Origin: Petunia secreta
Lineage: Eukaryota > Streptophyta > Magnoliopsida > Solanales > Solanaceae
NCBI GenBank assembly: GCA_029990175.1
Contig: JARKIP010000010.1
Location: 46,618,001 to 46,682,000 of the forward strand
DNA: 64,000 nucleotides
Direction: 5' to 3'
The position numbers were made by a program, and so were the translations under genes. The notes below the pieces were generated by a model. It searched no databases. It saw nothing but the letters and a program-made list of their open reading frames with translations, and was not told where the DNA came from. Positions 38,405 through 48,344 of the stretch are shown one piece after another (within the stretch, counting starts at the first letter, position 1; the number at the start of each line of letters is the position of its first letter).

Positions 38405-39150
38405 TGGTGCAATGCAAACCCGAAGGAGTTGCTTAGCACAAACGCGGAAGATAAACAACAAAAGATAAAGATAGAAGCAAGACAAAACTTGCTTCTTTTG
38501 AAAGAACAGTGAGGAACCTGTCTCAAAGCTCGATCAAAAGGGACACAAGAATCACCTAAACTATGCAACAATCCTCAAGAGAACATTGCCTCTTGCAAAC
38601 TGAATGATCAAAGAGGAATGTTCAATCTGATTAACCGAAAGCCACAAGTCCATAAAAGCCCTCACAGGGGGTTGCTCACGACGGAGACAAGAAATGTGCT
38701 CGGCACTTTCATTAATTCATCAATGTTCAAAACTAGGTACTTACAATGAAAGGAAACAAGGTTTATATAGGAAATACTAAGGGTAAACTAGTAAAAGGGT
38801 CACAGGCGACCAATAGAAATAAGCCACGCAGGGCTGAGTTAAATTGTGTTCGGCAGACTTTGACTTCGGTAAGCCTTGGCTTCGGTTCTCGATTGTATGC
38901 TCGAACACACTTGTTGCCTTCGGACGCTCAATTGTCTTCGAACTCATTGTCCTCGGTCACTTTGCCATCGGGCTCAAATCTGAAGATAATGCCTTCGGTT
39001 CTTGAGCTCGGCCACTCAGCTTTGGAGCAATTGTTTTCCTTCGGCCAGGCTAAGTGAACGTGCACATCGTGCAGTAGCTTGACTTGGCTTCTTTTCATCG
39101 GTCTCCTCGGTGGATCGAATACTTGATCAGCACGTGTTCGGGCTGCATCA
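38405..39150 (-). repeat. Gypsy 3' LTR
   Basis: It runs from tggtgcaatg to ctgcatca on the + strand, so TGATGCAG...TTGCACCA in element orientation. A purine tract (aagaaggggagga on the minus strand) adjoins 39150. The pol frame ends inside it, at 38928. Confidence 0.95.
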
Positions 39151-42032
39151 TCCTCCCCTTCTTGAGAAGATTTCGTCCTCGAAATCAAGCCCTCCTCGTC
39201 CTCCGAAGTTGGACCTACAACACAAGGAATTAAGTCAGCAACATTAAAGGTGTTGGACACGTTATACTCACTAGGGAGGTCGATCACGTAGGCATTGTTG
39301 TTGATCTTGGTCAACACTTGAAATGGACCATCCCCTCGAGGAGCCAACTTTCCTTTCCTTTGGTTCGGGAAGCGTTCCTTTTGGAAGTGAACCCAAACCC
39401 AGTCTCCCTTCTTTAATTCCAACTTTTTACGCCCCTTGTTTTTCTTTAAGGCAACCTTTGCATAGGCCTCCTCGAGGTTCTTCTTCACCTTTGCATGCAA
39501 TTCGATCAAGGCAGCTGCTCGTCGAGTACCTTCAAAATCAAGAACAGAATCTCGAGGCAATGGGGTTAAATCAAGTAGAATCAAAGGATTAAAGCCATAC
39601 ACACACTCAAACGGGGTCATGTTGATCATTCGATGCACCGTTCGATTGTATGCAAACTCCATCATGGGTAAACGATCATCCCAGTTTCCAAACTTCCCTT
39701 TGGTCATTGCCCGAAGCAAAGATCCCAAGGTTCGGTTAACTACCTCGGTCTGTCCATCAGTCTGAGGATGGTGAGACGTAGAGAATAGTAGCTTGGTGCC
39801 GAGGGCACCCCACAAACACTTCCAAAAATGACTCAAGAACTTCGAGTCTCGATCACTCACAATAGTACGAGGTACACCATGCAATTTTAACACGTTAGAA
39901 ACAAACAATGTAGCTACATGCTGTGCATCATCACACTTTTTGCAAGGAATAAAGTGAGCCATTTTTGAAAAACGGTCAACCACAACGAAGATGCTATCAT
40001 GTCCTCCCCCCGACCTCGGTAACCCTAAGACAAAGTCCATGGATATATCAACCCAAGGTCGATCAGGCACAGGCAACGGGGTGTACAAACCATGAGGGTT
40101 GGACTTCGATTTTGCTTTCTTGCAAACGAGACAAGCGTTGCAAAGCTTTTCCACATCTCGTCGCATTTTGGGCCAATGGAACTGCTCGGTCAAGATACCA
40201 AGAGTTTTGTCGACACCGAAGTGTCCCATCAGTCCACCAGAGTGAGCTTCTCGAAGCAAGAGCTCTCTCCACGATGACACTGGCACACAAACCCTCCCAT
40301 TCTTGAAGAGGTAGCCATCATGCCATTGATACTTTTCAACCCTTCGGCCACTCAAGATAGCGTCACGAACGCATTTTAGCTTGGGATCGTCCTCGTACAT
40401 CGACTTGATGCTTTCGAATCCCATGAGCCTAGAGGCGAGAGTGGTTGCTAAGGCAAATTTCCTTGATAGCGCATCGGCCACAACATTATATTTTCCCTTT
40501 TTGTAATGAATTACATAGGGAAAGCTTTCAATAAATTCAACCCACTTGGCATGTCTTCGATTCAATTTCTCCTGACCTCGGAGATGTTTCAAAGACTCAT
40601 GATCACTCTTGATCACAAACTCTCGAGGCCACAAATAATGCTGCCAATGGGCGAGTGCTCGAACGAGGGCATACAACTCGTTGTCATACGTAGAGTAATT
40701 CAAAGTTGCACCCTTAAGCTTTTCGCTAAAGTAAGCGATCGGCTTCGAGTCTTGCATCAGCACTCCTCCGATCCCAACTCCAGATGCATCACACTCGACT
40801 TCGAATGCTTTGCCGAAGTCAGGGAGTTGCAACAATGGGGTAGAGCATAGCCTCCATTTCAACTCTTGGAAAGCCCTCTCTTGGGACTCTTCCCACACAA
40901 ATGGATGGTCTTTCTTCACCAGCTCGGTTAAAGGAGCTGCCACGGTGCTAAAGTCACGAACAAACCTTCGGTAAAAGCTAGCTAAGCCATGGAAGCTACG
41001 AACTTGTGATACCGAGGTCGGAGTTGGCCAATCTTTGATGGCTTCGACTTTTGATTCGTCGAGTTCGACACCATTAGCACTGACAACAAATCCAAGAAAG
41101 ACTACACGATCGACACCAAAGGCGCATTTCTTGAAGTTGGCATACAACTTCTCTTCTCGAAGCTTTTCGAGCACTTGCCTTAGGTGTGCGACATGTTCAT
41201 CCACGGTTCTGCTATAAACAAGTATGTCATCGAAATAAACGACAACAAACTTATTTATGAACGGTTTGAGCACATGGTTCATCAGTCGCATGAATGTGCT
41301 CGGTGCATTGGATAAGCCAAAAGGCATCACCAACCATTCATAGAGACCGAACTTGGTCTTGAATGCGGTTTTCCACTCGTCTCCGGGTTTCATTCGAATC
41401 TGGTGGTAACCGGACCTGAGGTCAATCTTTGTAAAGCATGAAGAACCACTCAATTCATCAAGCATGTCATCTAATCGAGGGATAGGATGACGATACTTTA
41501 CCGTTATTTTGTTGACTGCTCGACAGTCAACACACATTCGCCATGTTCCATCCTTCTTCGGGACAAGGATAACTGGAACGGCGCAAGGACTCAAGCTCTC
41601 ACGAACGAGGCCCTTGTTCAGCAATTCATCGACCTGCCGTTGGAGCTCTTTGGTGTCTTCGGGATTACACCGGTATGCAGGTTTGTTAGGGATTTGCGAC
41701 CCTGGCACGAAGTTAATTTGGTGCTCGATTCCTCTCAACGGAGGTAATCCACCTGGCATTTCCTCGGGAAACATGTCCTCGAAGTCCTGCAAAACTTTAC
41801 GAACAAACAAAGGCAAAGGGTTATCATTAGAAATATCATCATTAGAGTTTAGAAAGATACCCTTGTGCACGAGGCAAATCATCATCTGACCGTGGTCGTT
41901 GCCTCGTAAGATCTCACCGGGTTGCATGATTGCACAAATTCCTTTCACTTCGGGCGGTGAGTTAGTCTCTTCGGGCCCAAATTTTGCTCCCATCGGAAGC
42001 TTAGCTTTGGCCGCTTCTTTCAATTCCTTCAT
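38928..42032 (-). CDS. Gypsy pol: reverse transcriptase, RNase H, integrase
   Basis: This is a 1034-residue frame starting with ATG at 42032. RT occupies roughly residues 100-350, with the catalytic YFDD in VVYFDDILVYSRT. RNase H follows (VECDASGVGIGGVLM and the later DNELYALV, ADALSR blocks). The integrase zinc site is H-H-C-C (LREAHSGGLMGHFG ... CLVCKKAKS) and the core has the D, D and E segments (DISMDFVLGLP, VSDRDSKF, DGQTEVVNRTL). The C-terminal part has a GPFQVLTKINNNAYVIDLP block of the GPY/F type. I do not see a clear chromodomain. The frame overlaps gag by 32 nt and is displaced by +1, so pol needs a frameshift or reinitiation. The last 74 or so codons lie in the 3' LTR. Stop-free, apparently intact. 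Confidence 0.95.
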   Translation of the reverse strand: MKELKEAAKAKLPMGAKFGPEETNSPPEVKGICAIMQPGEILRGNDHGQMMICLVHKGIFLNSNDDISNDNPLPLFVRKVLQDFEDMFPEEMPGGLPPLRGIEHQINFVPGSQIPNKPAYRCNPEDTKELQRQVDELLNKGLVRESLSPCAVPVILVPKKDGTWRMCVDCRAVNKITVKYRHPIPRLDDMLDELSGSSCFTKIDLRSGYHQIRMKPGDEWKTAFKTKFGLYEWLVMPFGLSNAPSTFMRLMNHVLKPFINKFVVVYFDDILVYSRTVDEHVAHLRQVLEKLREEKLYANFKKCAFGVDRVVFLGFVVSANGVELDESKVEAIKDWPTPTSVSQVRSFHGLASFYRRFVRDFSTVAAPLTELVKKDHPFVWEESQERAFQELKWRLCSTPLLQLPDFGKAFEVECDASGVGIGGVLMQDSKPIAYFSEKLKGATLNYSTYDNELYALVRALAHWQHYLWPREFVIKSDHESLKHLRGQEKLNRRHAKWVEFIESFPYVIHYKKGKYNVVADALSRKFALATTLASRLMGFESIKSMYEDDPKLKCVRDAILSGRRVEKYQWHDGYLFKNGRVCVPVSSWRELLLREAHSGGLMGHFGVDKTLGILTEQFHWPKMRRDVEKLCNACLVCKKAKSKSNPHGLYTPLPVPDRPWVDISMDFVLGLPRSGGGHDSIFVVVDRFSKMAHFIPCKKCDDAQHVATLFVSNVLKLHGVPRTIVSDRDSKFLSHFWKCLWGALGTKLLFSTSHHPQTDGQTEVVNRTLGSLLRAMTKGKFGNWDDRLPMMEFAYNRTVHRMINMTPFECVYGFNPLILLDLTPLPRDSVLDFEGTRRAAALIELHAKVKKNLEEAYAKVALKKNKGRKKLELKKGDWVWVHFQKERFPNQRKGKLAPRGDGPFQVLTKINNNAYVIDLPSEYNVSNTFNVADLIPCVVGPTSEDEEGLISRTKSSQEGEDDAARTRADQVFDPPRRPMKRSQVKLLHDVHVHLAWPKENNCSKAEWPSSRTEGIIFRFEPDGKVTEDNEFEDN

Positions 42033-43980
42033 CCGTTATATAGTCCTCGGTGACTTGTTTTGGAGACAAGGGTTTGAGTACGAAACTCTTCCCATCGAGC
42101 TTCACAGTGTAAGTGTTGGATCTGCCATTGTGAACAGCTGTTCGGTCATATTGCCACGGTCGACCCAATAGCAAATGACAAGCTTGCATCGGAACCACAT
42201 CGAATATCATTTCATCTTGATACTCTCCGATTTTGAACTTGATCCACACTTGTTTGACAACTCTCAATTCTCCACACTCATTCAGCCATTGTAATTTGTA
42301 AGGGTGGGGATGCTTCATCGTAGGTAATCCCATTTGTGAAACCAAAGTTTGGCTCACTACATTGGCACAACTACCGGAATCAATGATCATCGAACACACC
42401 TTTCCCCTCACTCGACATCGGGCATGAAAGAGGTTTTCTCTTTGGTTGTCCTCTTCTTCAAGAGTCATGCAGCTCAAATTCGTTCGAACCACAAGAAACA
42501 TTTCCGGATGATCAGCTTCGGCAGCCTCATGATCATCATCACCTTCAGCTCGGTCAGTCTCCTCGATAAATTCCTCCTCGGTGTCACTCGCTTGCTCATG
42601 GAAGGTTCCATCTTCGAGCAGAAGCATAACCTTGCGAGTTGGACACTCTTTTGCCATGTGACCATAACCTTTGCATTTGTGACACTGAATATTTGAAGCG
42701 CTAGGAGAGTTGAGTTGAACTTTACCTCCCACTTCTTTCGACTGGTTAACGGTCATACCTCTTTCGAAGGGTCTCTTCGAATCTCGAACAGTGTTAGCAC
42801 TTGTTTGGTTTGGACTCTTCCATTCTTTACCTCGGTTCAAAGGAGTAGAAGTAGTGACTCCTCGATACCGGTTTGCCTTGTCGTCCTTCACCAATTTTTC
42901 AGCTTCGGTGGCAGCATCGAACAGATCTTCCAACGTGTGATACACGTGGAGTCTCAACTGAGATGACACATCCCTAGCCAAGCCATTTTTGAATCTGATA
43001 ATGGCTTGTTCTTCATCTTCGACCAGATCAAGATTCAATCGAACCTTTTCGAACTCATCGTGGTACTCTTGGACAGACTTGGACCCTTGCTTTAACTCAT
43101 AGAGCTTTTGCATTTGAGTCTGCCTGTACTTGGCACTCAAATACTTAGCATCCATTGCTCTCCTTAATTGCGGCCAGGTAGTGACTTCAGGATAGTCATT
43201 CCTTCGTCTATGTCTCTTGTCAGATTCCCACCACGTTGATGCATAAGCTTCGAACGAAGCAATGGCATGGGCAGCTTTCCTCTCATCGGTCATCTCATTG
43301 GTTTTAAAGATGCGCTCCATTTTAAGCTTCCATTCAAGATACTCATCGGGATCACTAGTTCCTTTAAAGGGTGGAATAGTGATCTTGACACTGTTCAAGT
43401 TTGAGTCTCGAACACCTCTAGCCTGTTCGGGAAACTCATCTTCTCGATCATCAGCCTCACGCCCAATATTTCTTTCAACGTTTGCGCCTCGGCCTCGACC
43501 TCGGAAATTTCCACGATCTCGGTGAGCTTGCCTTCGTTGAGCGAATGGCAGCTCACGCTCATATTCGTCCTCGGGAAATTCCTCTTCATCAACCTCCTCG
43601 GCAACGGCTCCAAGATCTCTTTGGGCCTTTGGAGGTGGTATTCTTTCTCCTCGGGGAATGCCCAAGTTTTGATAAGCAGCTTGGGGATTGCCCAAGTTTT
43701 GTTGCGCTTGGGGATTGCCCAAGTTAAGCTCTCTTCGAATGGCCTCACTTGTCAACTGATGTTGTCGTACAAGCTCAGCGTACAGTTCAGGTTTCATCGG
43801 AGTGGATTGGCTTGTTCCAGCGCCGGACCCATTCATGGCCACGGACGCGCTTCCCTGCTCGAGGAGAGTCACTCGAGCAGTCACTCCTCTTAATTCGGCA
43901 CTGACGCCTTGTATCGCAGCCATGAGATCGGCTAACGACACTTCGGGCTTCTCAATGCCTTTGCCATCATTTCCAGCCAT
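42001..43980 (-). CDS. Gypsy gag-protease
   Basis: The frame starts at the ATG at 43980 (MAGNDGKGIEKPE); the longer frame from 43998 begins with TTG, so I prefer the ATG, giving 659 residues. A retrotransposon gag domain lies at roughly residues 190-370 (SDPDEYLEWKLKMERIF, WWESDKRHRR, QYRQT-like blocks). A CCHC zinc knuckle follows (CHKCKGYGHMAKEC, CX2CX4HX4C intact). The protease is near the C-terminus with the active-site DSG in MIIDSGSCANVVS. It is stop-free and ends 32 nt inside pol. The N-terminal part is rich in Arg/Gln/Asn repeats (NLGNPQA) that reflect a short tandem duplication near 43670-43730. Confidence 0.94.
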   Translation of the reverse strand: MAGNDGKGIEKPEVSLADLMAAIQGVSAELRGVTARVTLLEQGSASVAMNGSGAGTSQSTPMKPELYAELVRQHQLTSEAIRRELNLGNPQAQQNLGNPQAAYQNLGIPRGERIPPPKAQRDLGAVAEEVDEEEFPEDEYERELPFAQRRQAHRDRGNFRGRGRGANVERNIGREADDREDEFPEQARGVRDSNLNSVKITIPPFKGTSDPDEYLEWKLKMERIFKTNEMTDERKAAHAIASFEAYASTWWESDKRHRRRNDYPEVTTWPQLRRAMDAKYLSAKYRQTQMQKLYELKQGSKSVQEYHDEFEKVRLNLDLVEDEEQAIIRFKNGLARDVSSQLRLHVYHTLEDLFDAATEAEKLVKDDKANRYRGVTTSTPLNRGKEWKSPNQTSANTVRDSKRPFERGMTVNQSKEVGGKVQLNSPSASNIQCHKCKGYGHMAKECPTRKVMLLLEDGTFHEQASDTEEEFIEETDRAEGDDDHEAAEADHPEMFLVVRTNLSCMTLEEEDNQRENLFHARCRVRGKVCSMIIDSGSCANVVSQTLVSQMGLPTMKHPHPYKLQWLNECGELRVVKQVWIKFKIGEYQDEMIFDVVPMQACHLLLGRPWQYDRTAVHNGRSNTYTVKLDGKSFVLKPLSPKQVTEDYITDEGIERSGQS

Positions 43981-45173
43981 GGTACCTGCACAAGTCAAAG
44001 ATCAAACAAATGTTAGGGTTAGAAATCACCTCACACACTCCCTCACCTTTGATGGGTGGCACTCGGGTCCGCTCAATTTATGGGTTCGGTTTTTTATCAC
44101 TCAAGGACTTGTTAACAGTGGCTCGTCTGATTGATCTGTCCTCTAAGATCCTTCAAGTTCGACAATAGTCACTGCCTCTTCGGGAAGAGTGAAGTGATGT
44201 TCGACTCGATGGAACGGACGCTTTTAACTGAGCTCGGGGAGTCAAAAGAATTTCTATGAAAGTTTGGACTTCGGTCGCCCCTTCGCACGAATTCCTATCA
44301 GCTCAAAAGAGTTAGTACGACCTCGAGTAGGACAATTACTCAAAAGATCCACCAACTAGAATTTTGACTCGAAAGAAAGTGAGAACCTAGGAGAATCTAC
44401 CCTTTTGATTCCCTTTTGGAATCTTCCTCGATCACACCAACTCTTGTCCGTACAAGAGTGGTCCCTCCTTGGTACGGATAGGGTTTTACCTTATCCACTT
44501 TCCCTTTTCTCAGCCGACAATTTTTTCACCTGGGGTCTTGATGTTAAAAATTTAACCCCTTTCTTCTTCAATGGAACAGTGACCTTTGCTCCGGCGTACG
44601 GACACAACAACTTCGGTTCACTGACCACAATGTTCAGCAGATCTGGGTTGCTTTTCAACTCCGGTCTCAACAACGGAGGAAATCAACCTTCACAGCTCGT
44701 TCGCGTCGTACACTGTTACGATGGTAACAATTTTCCGGTGTACGGACAACGATTCAAACTCAGAACTTCGATTTTCAACAACAAAACAAACCCAAATCAC
44801 TCAAAAACCACCAATCTTCATCGGTTTCTTCCAAACTCGATGGGGTTCGAGTTTTCAGTCACCATTAAAGCTCAAACAGTCCAAAAATTCACCAAGAAAC
44901 CCTAGTCACAAAATTAGTACGTCGGGTACTCGTTGGATTCAGAACTCGATGGTGAACAAGAATCAATGGTTGTTTTTCCCAAACAACCAACAATCAACAC
45001 AATTTTTGAATTTTTCTTTTTAACACTTTTTTTTTTTTTTTTTTTTGTAAAAATTAACAACACCAACAGTAACAAAACCAAATCAAGAACATGAAACGGA
45101 AAACAAAGACACAACGCACGAAAATAAAGACACTTGAACAGGATTTGGGGTTGTAGAAACAAGCCCAAACCGT
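43981..45173 (-). other. Gypsy 5' leader
   Basis: About 1.2 kb of untranslated leader lies between the primer site and gag. There is a poly-T run (+ strand) near 45030-45048. No known protein motif is seen in its small frames. Confidence 0.7.
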
Positions 45174-45185
45174 GCTCTGATACCA
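45174..45185 (-). other. Gypsy primer binding site (tRNA-iMet)
   Basis: The minus strand reads TGGTATCAGAGC three bases inside the 5' LTR, matching the initiator tRNA-Met end. Confidence 0.92.
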
Positions 45186-45188
45186 AGA

Positions 45189-45934
45189 TGGTGCAATGCA
45201 AACCCGAAGGAGTTGCTTAGCACAAACGCGGAAGATAAACAACAAAAGATAAAGATAGAAGCAAGACAAAACTTGCTTCTTTTGAAAGAACAGTGAGGAA
45301 CCTGTCTCAAAGCTCGATCAAAAGGGACACAAGAATCACCTAAACTATGCAACAATCCTCAAGAGAACATTGCCTCTTGCAAACTGAATGATCAAAGAGG
45401 AATGTTCAATCGGATTAACCGAAAGCCACAAGTCCATAAAAGCCCTCACAGGGGGTTGCTCACGACGGAGACAAGAAATGTGCTCGGCACTTTCATTAAT
45501 TCATCAATGTTCAAAACTAGGTACTTACAATGAAAGGAAACAAGGTTTATATAGGAAATACTAAGGGTAAACTAGTAAAAGGGTCACAGGCGACCAATAG
45601 AAATAAGCCACGCAGGGCTGAGTTAAATTGTGTTCGGCAGACTTTGACTTCGGTAAGCCTTGGCTTCGGTTCTCGATTGTCTGCTCGAACACACTTGTTG
45701 CCTTCGGACGCTCAATTGTCTTCGAGCTCATTGTCCTCGGTCACTTTGCCATCGGGCTCAAATCTGAAGATAATGCCTTCGGTTCTTGAGCTCGGCCACT
45801 CAGCTTTGGAGCAATTGTTTTCCTTCGGCCAGGCTAAGTGAACGTGCACATCGTGTAGTAGCTTGACTTGGCTTCTTGTCATCGGTCTCCTCGGTGGATC
45901 GAATACTTGATCAGCACGTGTTCGGGCTGCATCA
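45189..45934 (-). repeat. Gypsy 5' LTR
   Basis: It is 746 bp and matches the other LTR except at about 45412, 45681, 45726, 45856 and 45877. Confidence 0.95.
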
Positions 45935-45939
45935 TCAAC

Positions 45940-46121
45940 CTTCCCCGATGGCTTAACTCACAATGCACTGCAAGCCCTTATGCATGTACAAATTGTGCTT
46001 TGATGGCGTCTCAAATTCACAATGCTAAAAAAAAAAAAAAATCCGACAGTGTGTTCCATGCTCTATCCTATTACTGGCGCAATCCGCATGGTGCCAACCT
46101 TCACCATCCTGAGCATCCTCT
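45940..46121 (-). other. LARD internal region, primer-site side
   Basis: The short remainder of the LARD internal region lies to the right of the gypsy insertion, ending at the primer binding site. It contains a 13-base A run near 46027. Confidence 0.6.
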
Positions 46122-46133
46122 GCTCTGATACCA
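46122..46133 (-). other. LARD primer binding site (tRNA-iMet)
   Basis: The minus strand reads TGGTATCAGAGC two bases from the 5' LTR end. Confidence 0.9.
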
Positions 46134-46135
46134 AC

Positions 46136-47624
46136 TGGTACGGGCCGCACCTTCCCAATGACAGCGGCACACAATTGGCCCGTGCGGCGCTCGTAGTCCA
46201 ACCTGACTACGAGCCAGCCTGCTCCTCGTCCCAGGTTTCTTGGAAGCTCGCCTCAGTGACCTAGCTTCAACTGTGCCGTCCGAAGGTCTCTCCCTTGTGC
46301 GCATCTCATATGTGGAAACTTCAGTATGTGCACATCTGAGGTTTGACTAAGGACCTGCCTGTCCCACGCCTAGCACTAAGCGTCACTCCTATGCGCGCTG
46401 TGCAATCCTTAAGCTTGGCCCTCACCTTGTGCCCTGGCACTTGGCTTGGCTTCGCCCGAATAGGACAACTCTTTAGCCCTGGGCCCTTGTCATGTGCGTC
46501 TCCAAAGATACCTCCCAATGTCTCCTGACATTGGCAAGCATAGCCTTCACATCATGCCTCCCTCCTGAGTAGTGCAGTGTCGCCCCACGACTGCACGTCT
46601 AGGCCAACGAGCCCTTGCTTGCATGGTTGAATCCTTGCCATGCTTGCAAGTCAATACACGAGGCTCTCAATAGCTCCTCGAGTACTCAATCGACATAGAG
46701 GTCTTTATCATATCCGAAGACAGCCCGCGGTGCTTAGTCCTTCCTTCCGTCAAGCCTCTGCTGCCCGTTGTTCGCCCAACGTTGGCCCTCTGGCCACACG
46801 CCGTCCATAGAGTCGCCTGACTCGTATGGATACCTGGAACACTCCCCTGATATATCCAGGCAGGCCCTTGAGGTCCTTCTTCATGACAGCTCACTTGGTG
46901 AGACTTCTTGACAAAGTGCACGGGGAGGGCTGGTAGGCTGTCACCATGTCTGCCCCCCTTATATATGTCTTAAAAAGATTAACCCATGTCACAACACTTG
47001 ACATCCTTTGTCCAGAGAATCGTACAAGGGTCTAACTTTCCACCCCGACCTCAAAATGAGGTGCCGTTTGTTCTAGAGATATTTCTTGACTTCCTTCACA
47101 CCTGCATGAAGTTTCATCGCATTCCCACACTCGTAGAAAAAGATATAACCCTCGAAAGATCAGCATAATTACCACAATGCCACCGCTTCTTGGCTAAGTC
47201 AAGCCAATAGGCAAACAAGCTCCGATCGGCACCAAACTTGGTATGCACACTGTATTGCATCTTAGGAACAAGGCCCTCACCCTATATTCCAAGATTCCTA
47301 TTATAGCTCCAAAACGTGCTGTACTGACACTCGTGCCCGCACACAGCTCGCACGGCTGACACTCAGCCTGCGCCCAGCTGACACTTGTCCAACACCTTGC
47401 TGGCCCTCATCTAGTACATGTCTAGCACTCGTCTAGCACATGGCCAAGACTTCCCCTCAAGCACACTACTGACACTCGTCCTGTACACGACAAGCCCTCA
47501 TCTAGCCGACTGACACTCGTTCAGCGCACGACCGACACTCGGCCGAGCGGCTGAGACTCGTCTGATCCGTCTATGGTGCAAAGACGTTGTCCACGCAAAG
47601 GCATCAAAAGGGCGCTGCGCAACA
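46136..47624 (-). repeat. LARD 5' LTR
   Basis: It aligns along its full length with 34437-35928 but with many substitutions, mostly transitions. It runs from tggtacgggccgcacc to gctgcgcaaca. Confidence 0.88.
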
Positions 47625-48147
47625 TTACTTATGCGGATTTTACACACTATATTGGTTAATTTGACTTTTACTTTAAAGCAAACGACCCTAATTTTTCATC
47701 CACGAACTCTTCAGTTTTACTGATAGTATCATCAGATACAGTGATGGATTAAGAATTTAGACCCCATGGGACTTTAGTTGATTATGTAGCCTTATCTATT
47801 TTTATTCTTCACATATACATATGTAACGAATCATAATTGGCTATGAATTTGAACAGGTGATCTATGCCCAATCATTCGTTGGTACTTTACTAGATTTTTT
47901 TCATATTTTAAGAAAATTCAATAGCTTAAGTATAACAAGACACGCTAGTTTTCCCTATTTGCACAAATTTTGTCACCACGGGATTCAATTGAACGCCCTG
48001 AGCAAGGTAGCTCTGTCAATGCTTGTGGTCGTAAATGTTTTATAGTATTCATGTAATTATAAAAATATTTCATTAAAAAATATAAAAAAATATTACTACT
48101 ATCTTCTTAAAACAAACTAATAAGAACATAATACTTCTTATACCTCA
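47625..48147. other. Unassigned spacer
   Basis: No gene or clear repeat is seen. Confidence 0.4.
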
Positions 48148-48344
48148 TTTTTATGTGGTGGTATTTGACTGGACATAGAGTTTAAGAAAAAAAGAATACT
48201 TTTAAAATTTACGGTCTAAAATAATACAATAAAATTTGTGTGATTGAAAATTATTTTAGAAAAGTAAACTATTTCTACTCATAATGATATTTTTTGAGAC
48301 AAACTAAAGAGTAAATAATGAACATAAGTTAGTACAGAGGGAGT
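48148..48344. mobile_element. Stowaway/mariner-like MITE, decayed
   Basis: The segment has the layout of the common Solanaceae Stowaway-type MITE: a tttttatgtggtggtatttg start, gacatagagtttaagaaaaa, a central ttacggtctaaa, and an end at agtacagagggagt, the complement of the usual actccctctgta terminus. The left terminus is lost. Confidence 0.6.

Larger units (their letters stand above)
38405..45934 (-). mobile_element. Young full-length Ty3-gypsy LTR retrotransposon
   Basis: The LTRs are both 746 bp (38405-39150 and 45189-45934) and differ at only five positions by my count. The element is flanked by TCAAC (38400-38404 and 45935-45939), a perfect 5-bp target duplication. On the minus strand the order is primer site, leader, gag-protease, then RT-RNase H-integrase, as in Ty3-gypsy. 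Both long frames are open, so it is a candidate for recent activity. It sits inside the LARD-like element. Confidence 0.96.
34437..47624 (-). mobile_element. Non-coding LTR retrotransposon (LARD-like) holding a nested gypsy element
   Basis: Two 1.49-kb LTRs (34437-35928 and 46136-47624) flank an internal region with a tRNA-iMet primer site (46122-46133) and a purine tract (agtgggggagaa on the minus strand, beside 35928). Both place the element on the minus strand. Once the inserted gypsy element is taken out, about 2.7 kb of internal DNA remain, with no gag or pol domain that I can see, hence a large retrotransposon derivative needing enzymes from elsewhere. Flanks are attac/attac (34432-34436 and 47624-47628), or ttac if the LTR ends in CA. 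The LTRs differ by roughly 8-9% in the first 330 bp by eye, so it is much older than the gypsy. Confidence 0.85.

Noticed and set aside
35715..38571. Host genes in the GC-richer block
   Set aside because: The frames are short, match no family, and lie within LTR-element sequence.
38746..39057. 103-codon frame, nearly duplicated at 45530-45841
   Set aside because: Both lie in the gypsy LTRs on the strand opposite to the element; they are duplicated only because the LTRs are.
41509..41889. Plus-strand frames of 80-126 codons within 39-44 kb
   Set aside because: They are shadows of the minus-strand gag and pol genes.
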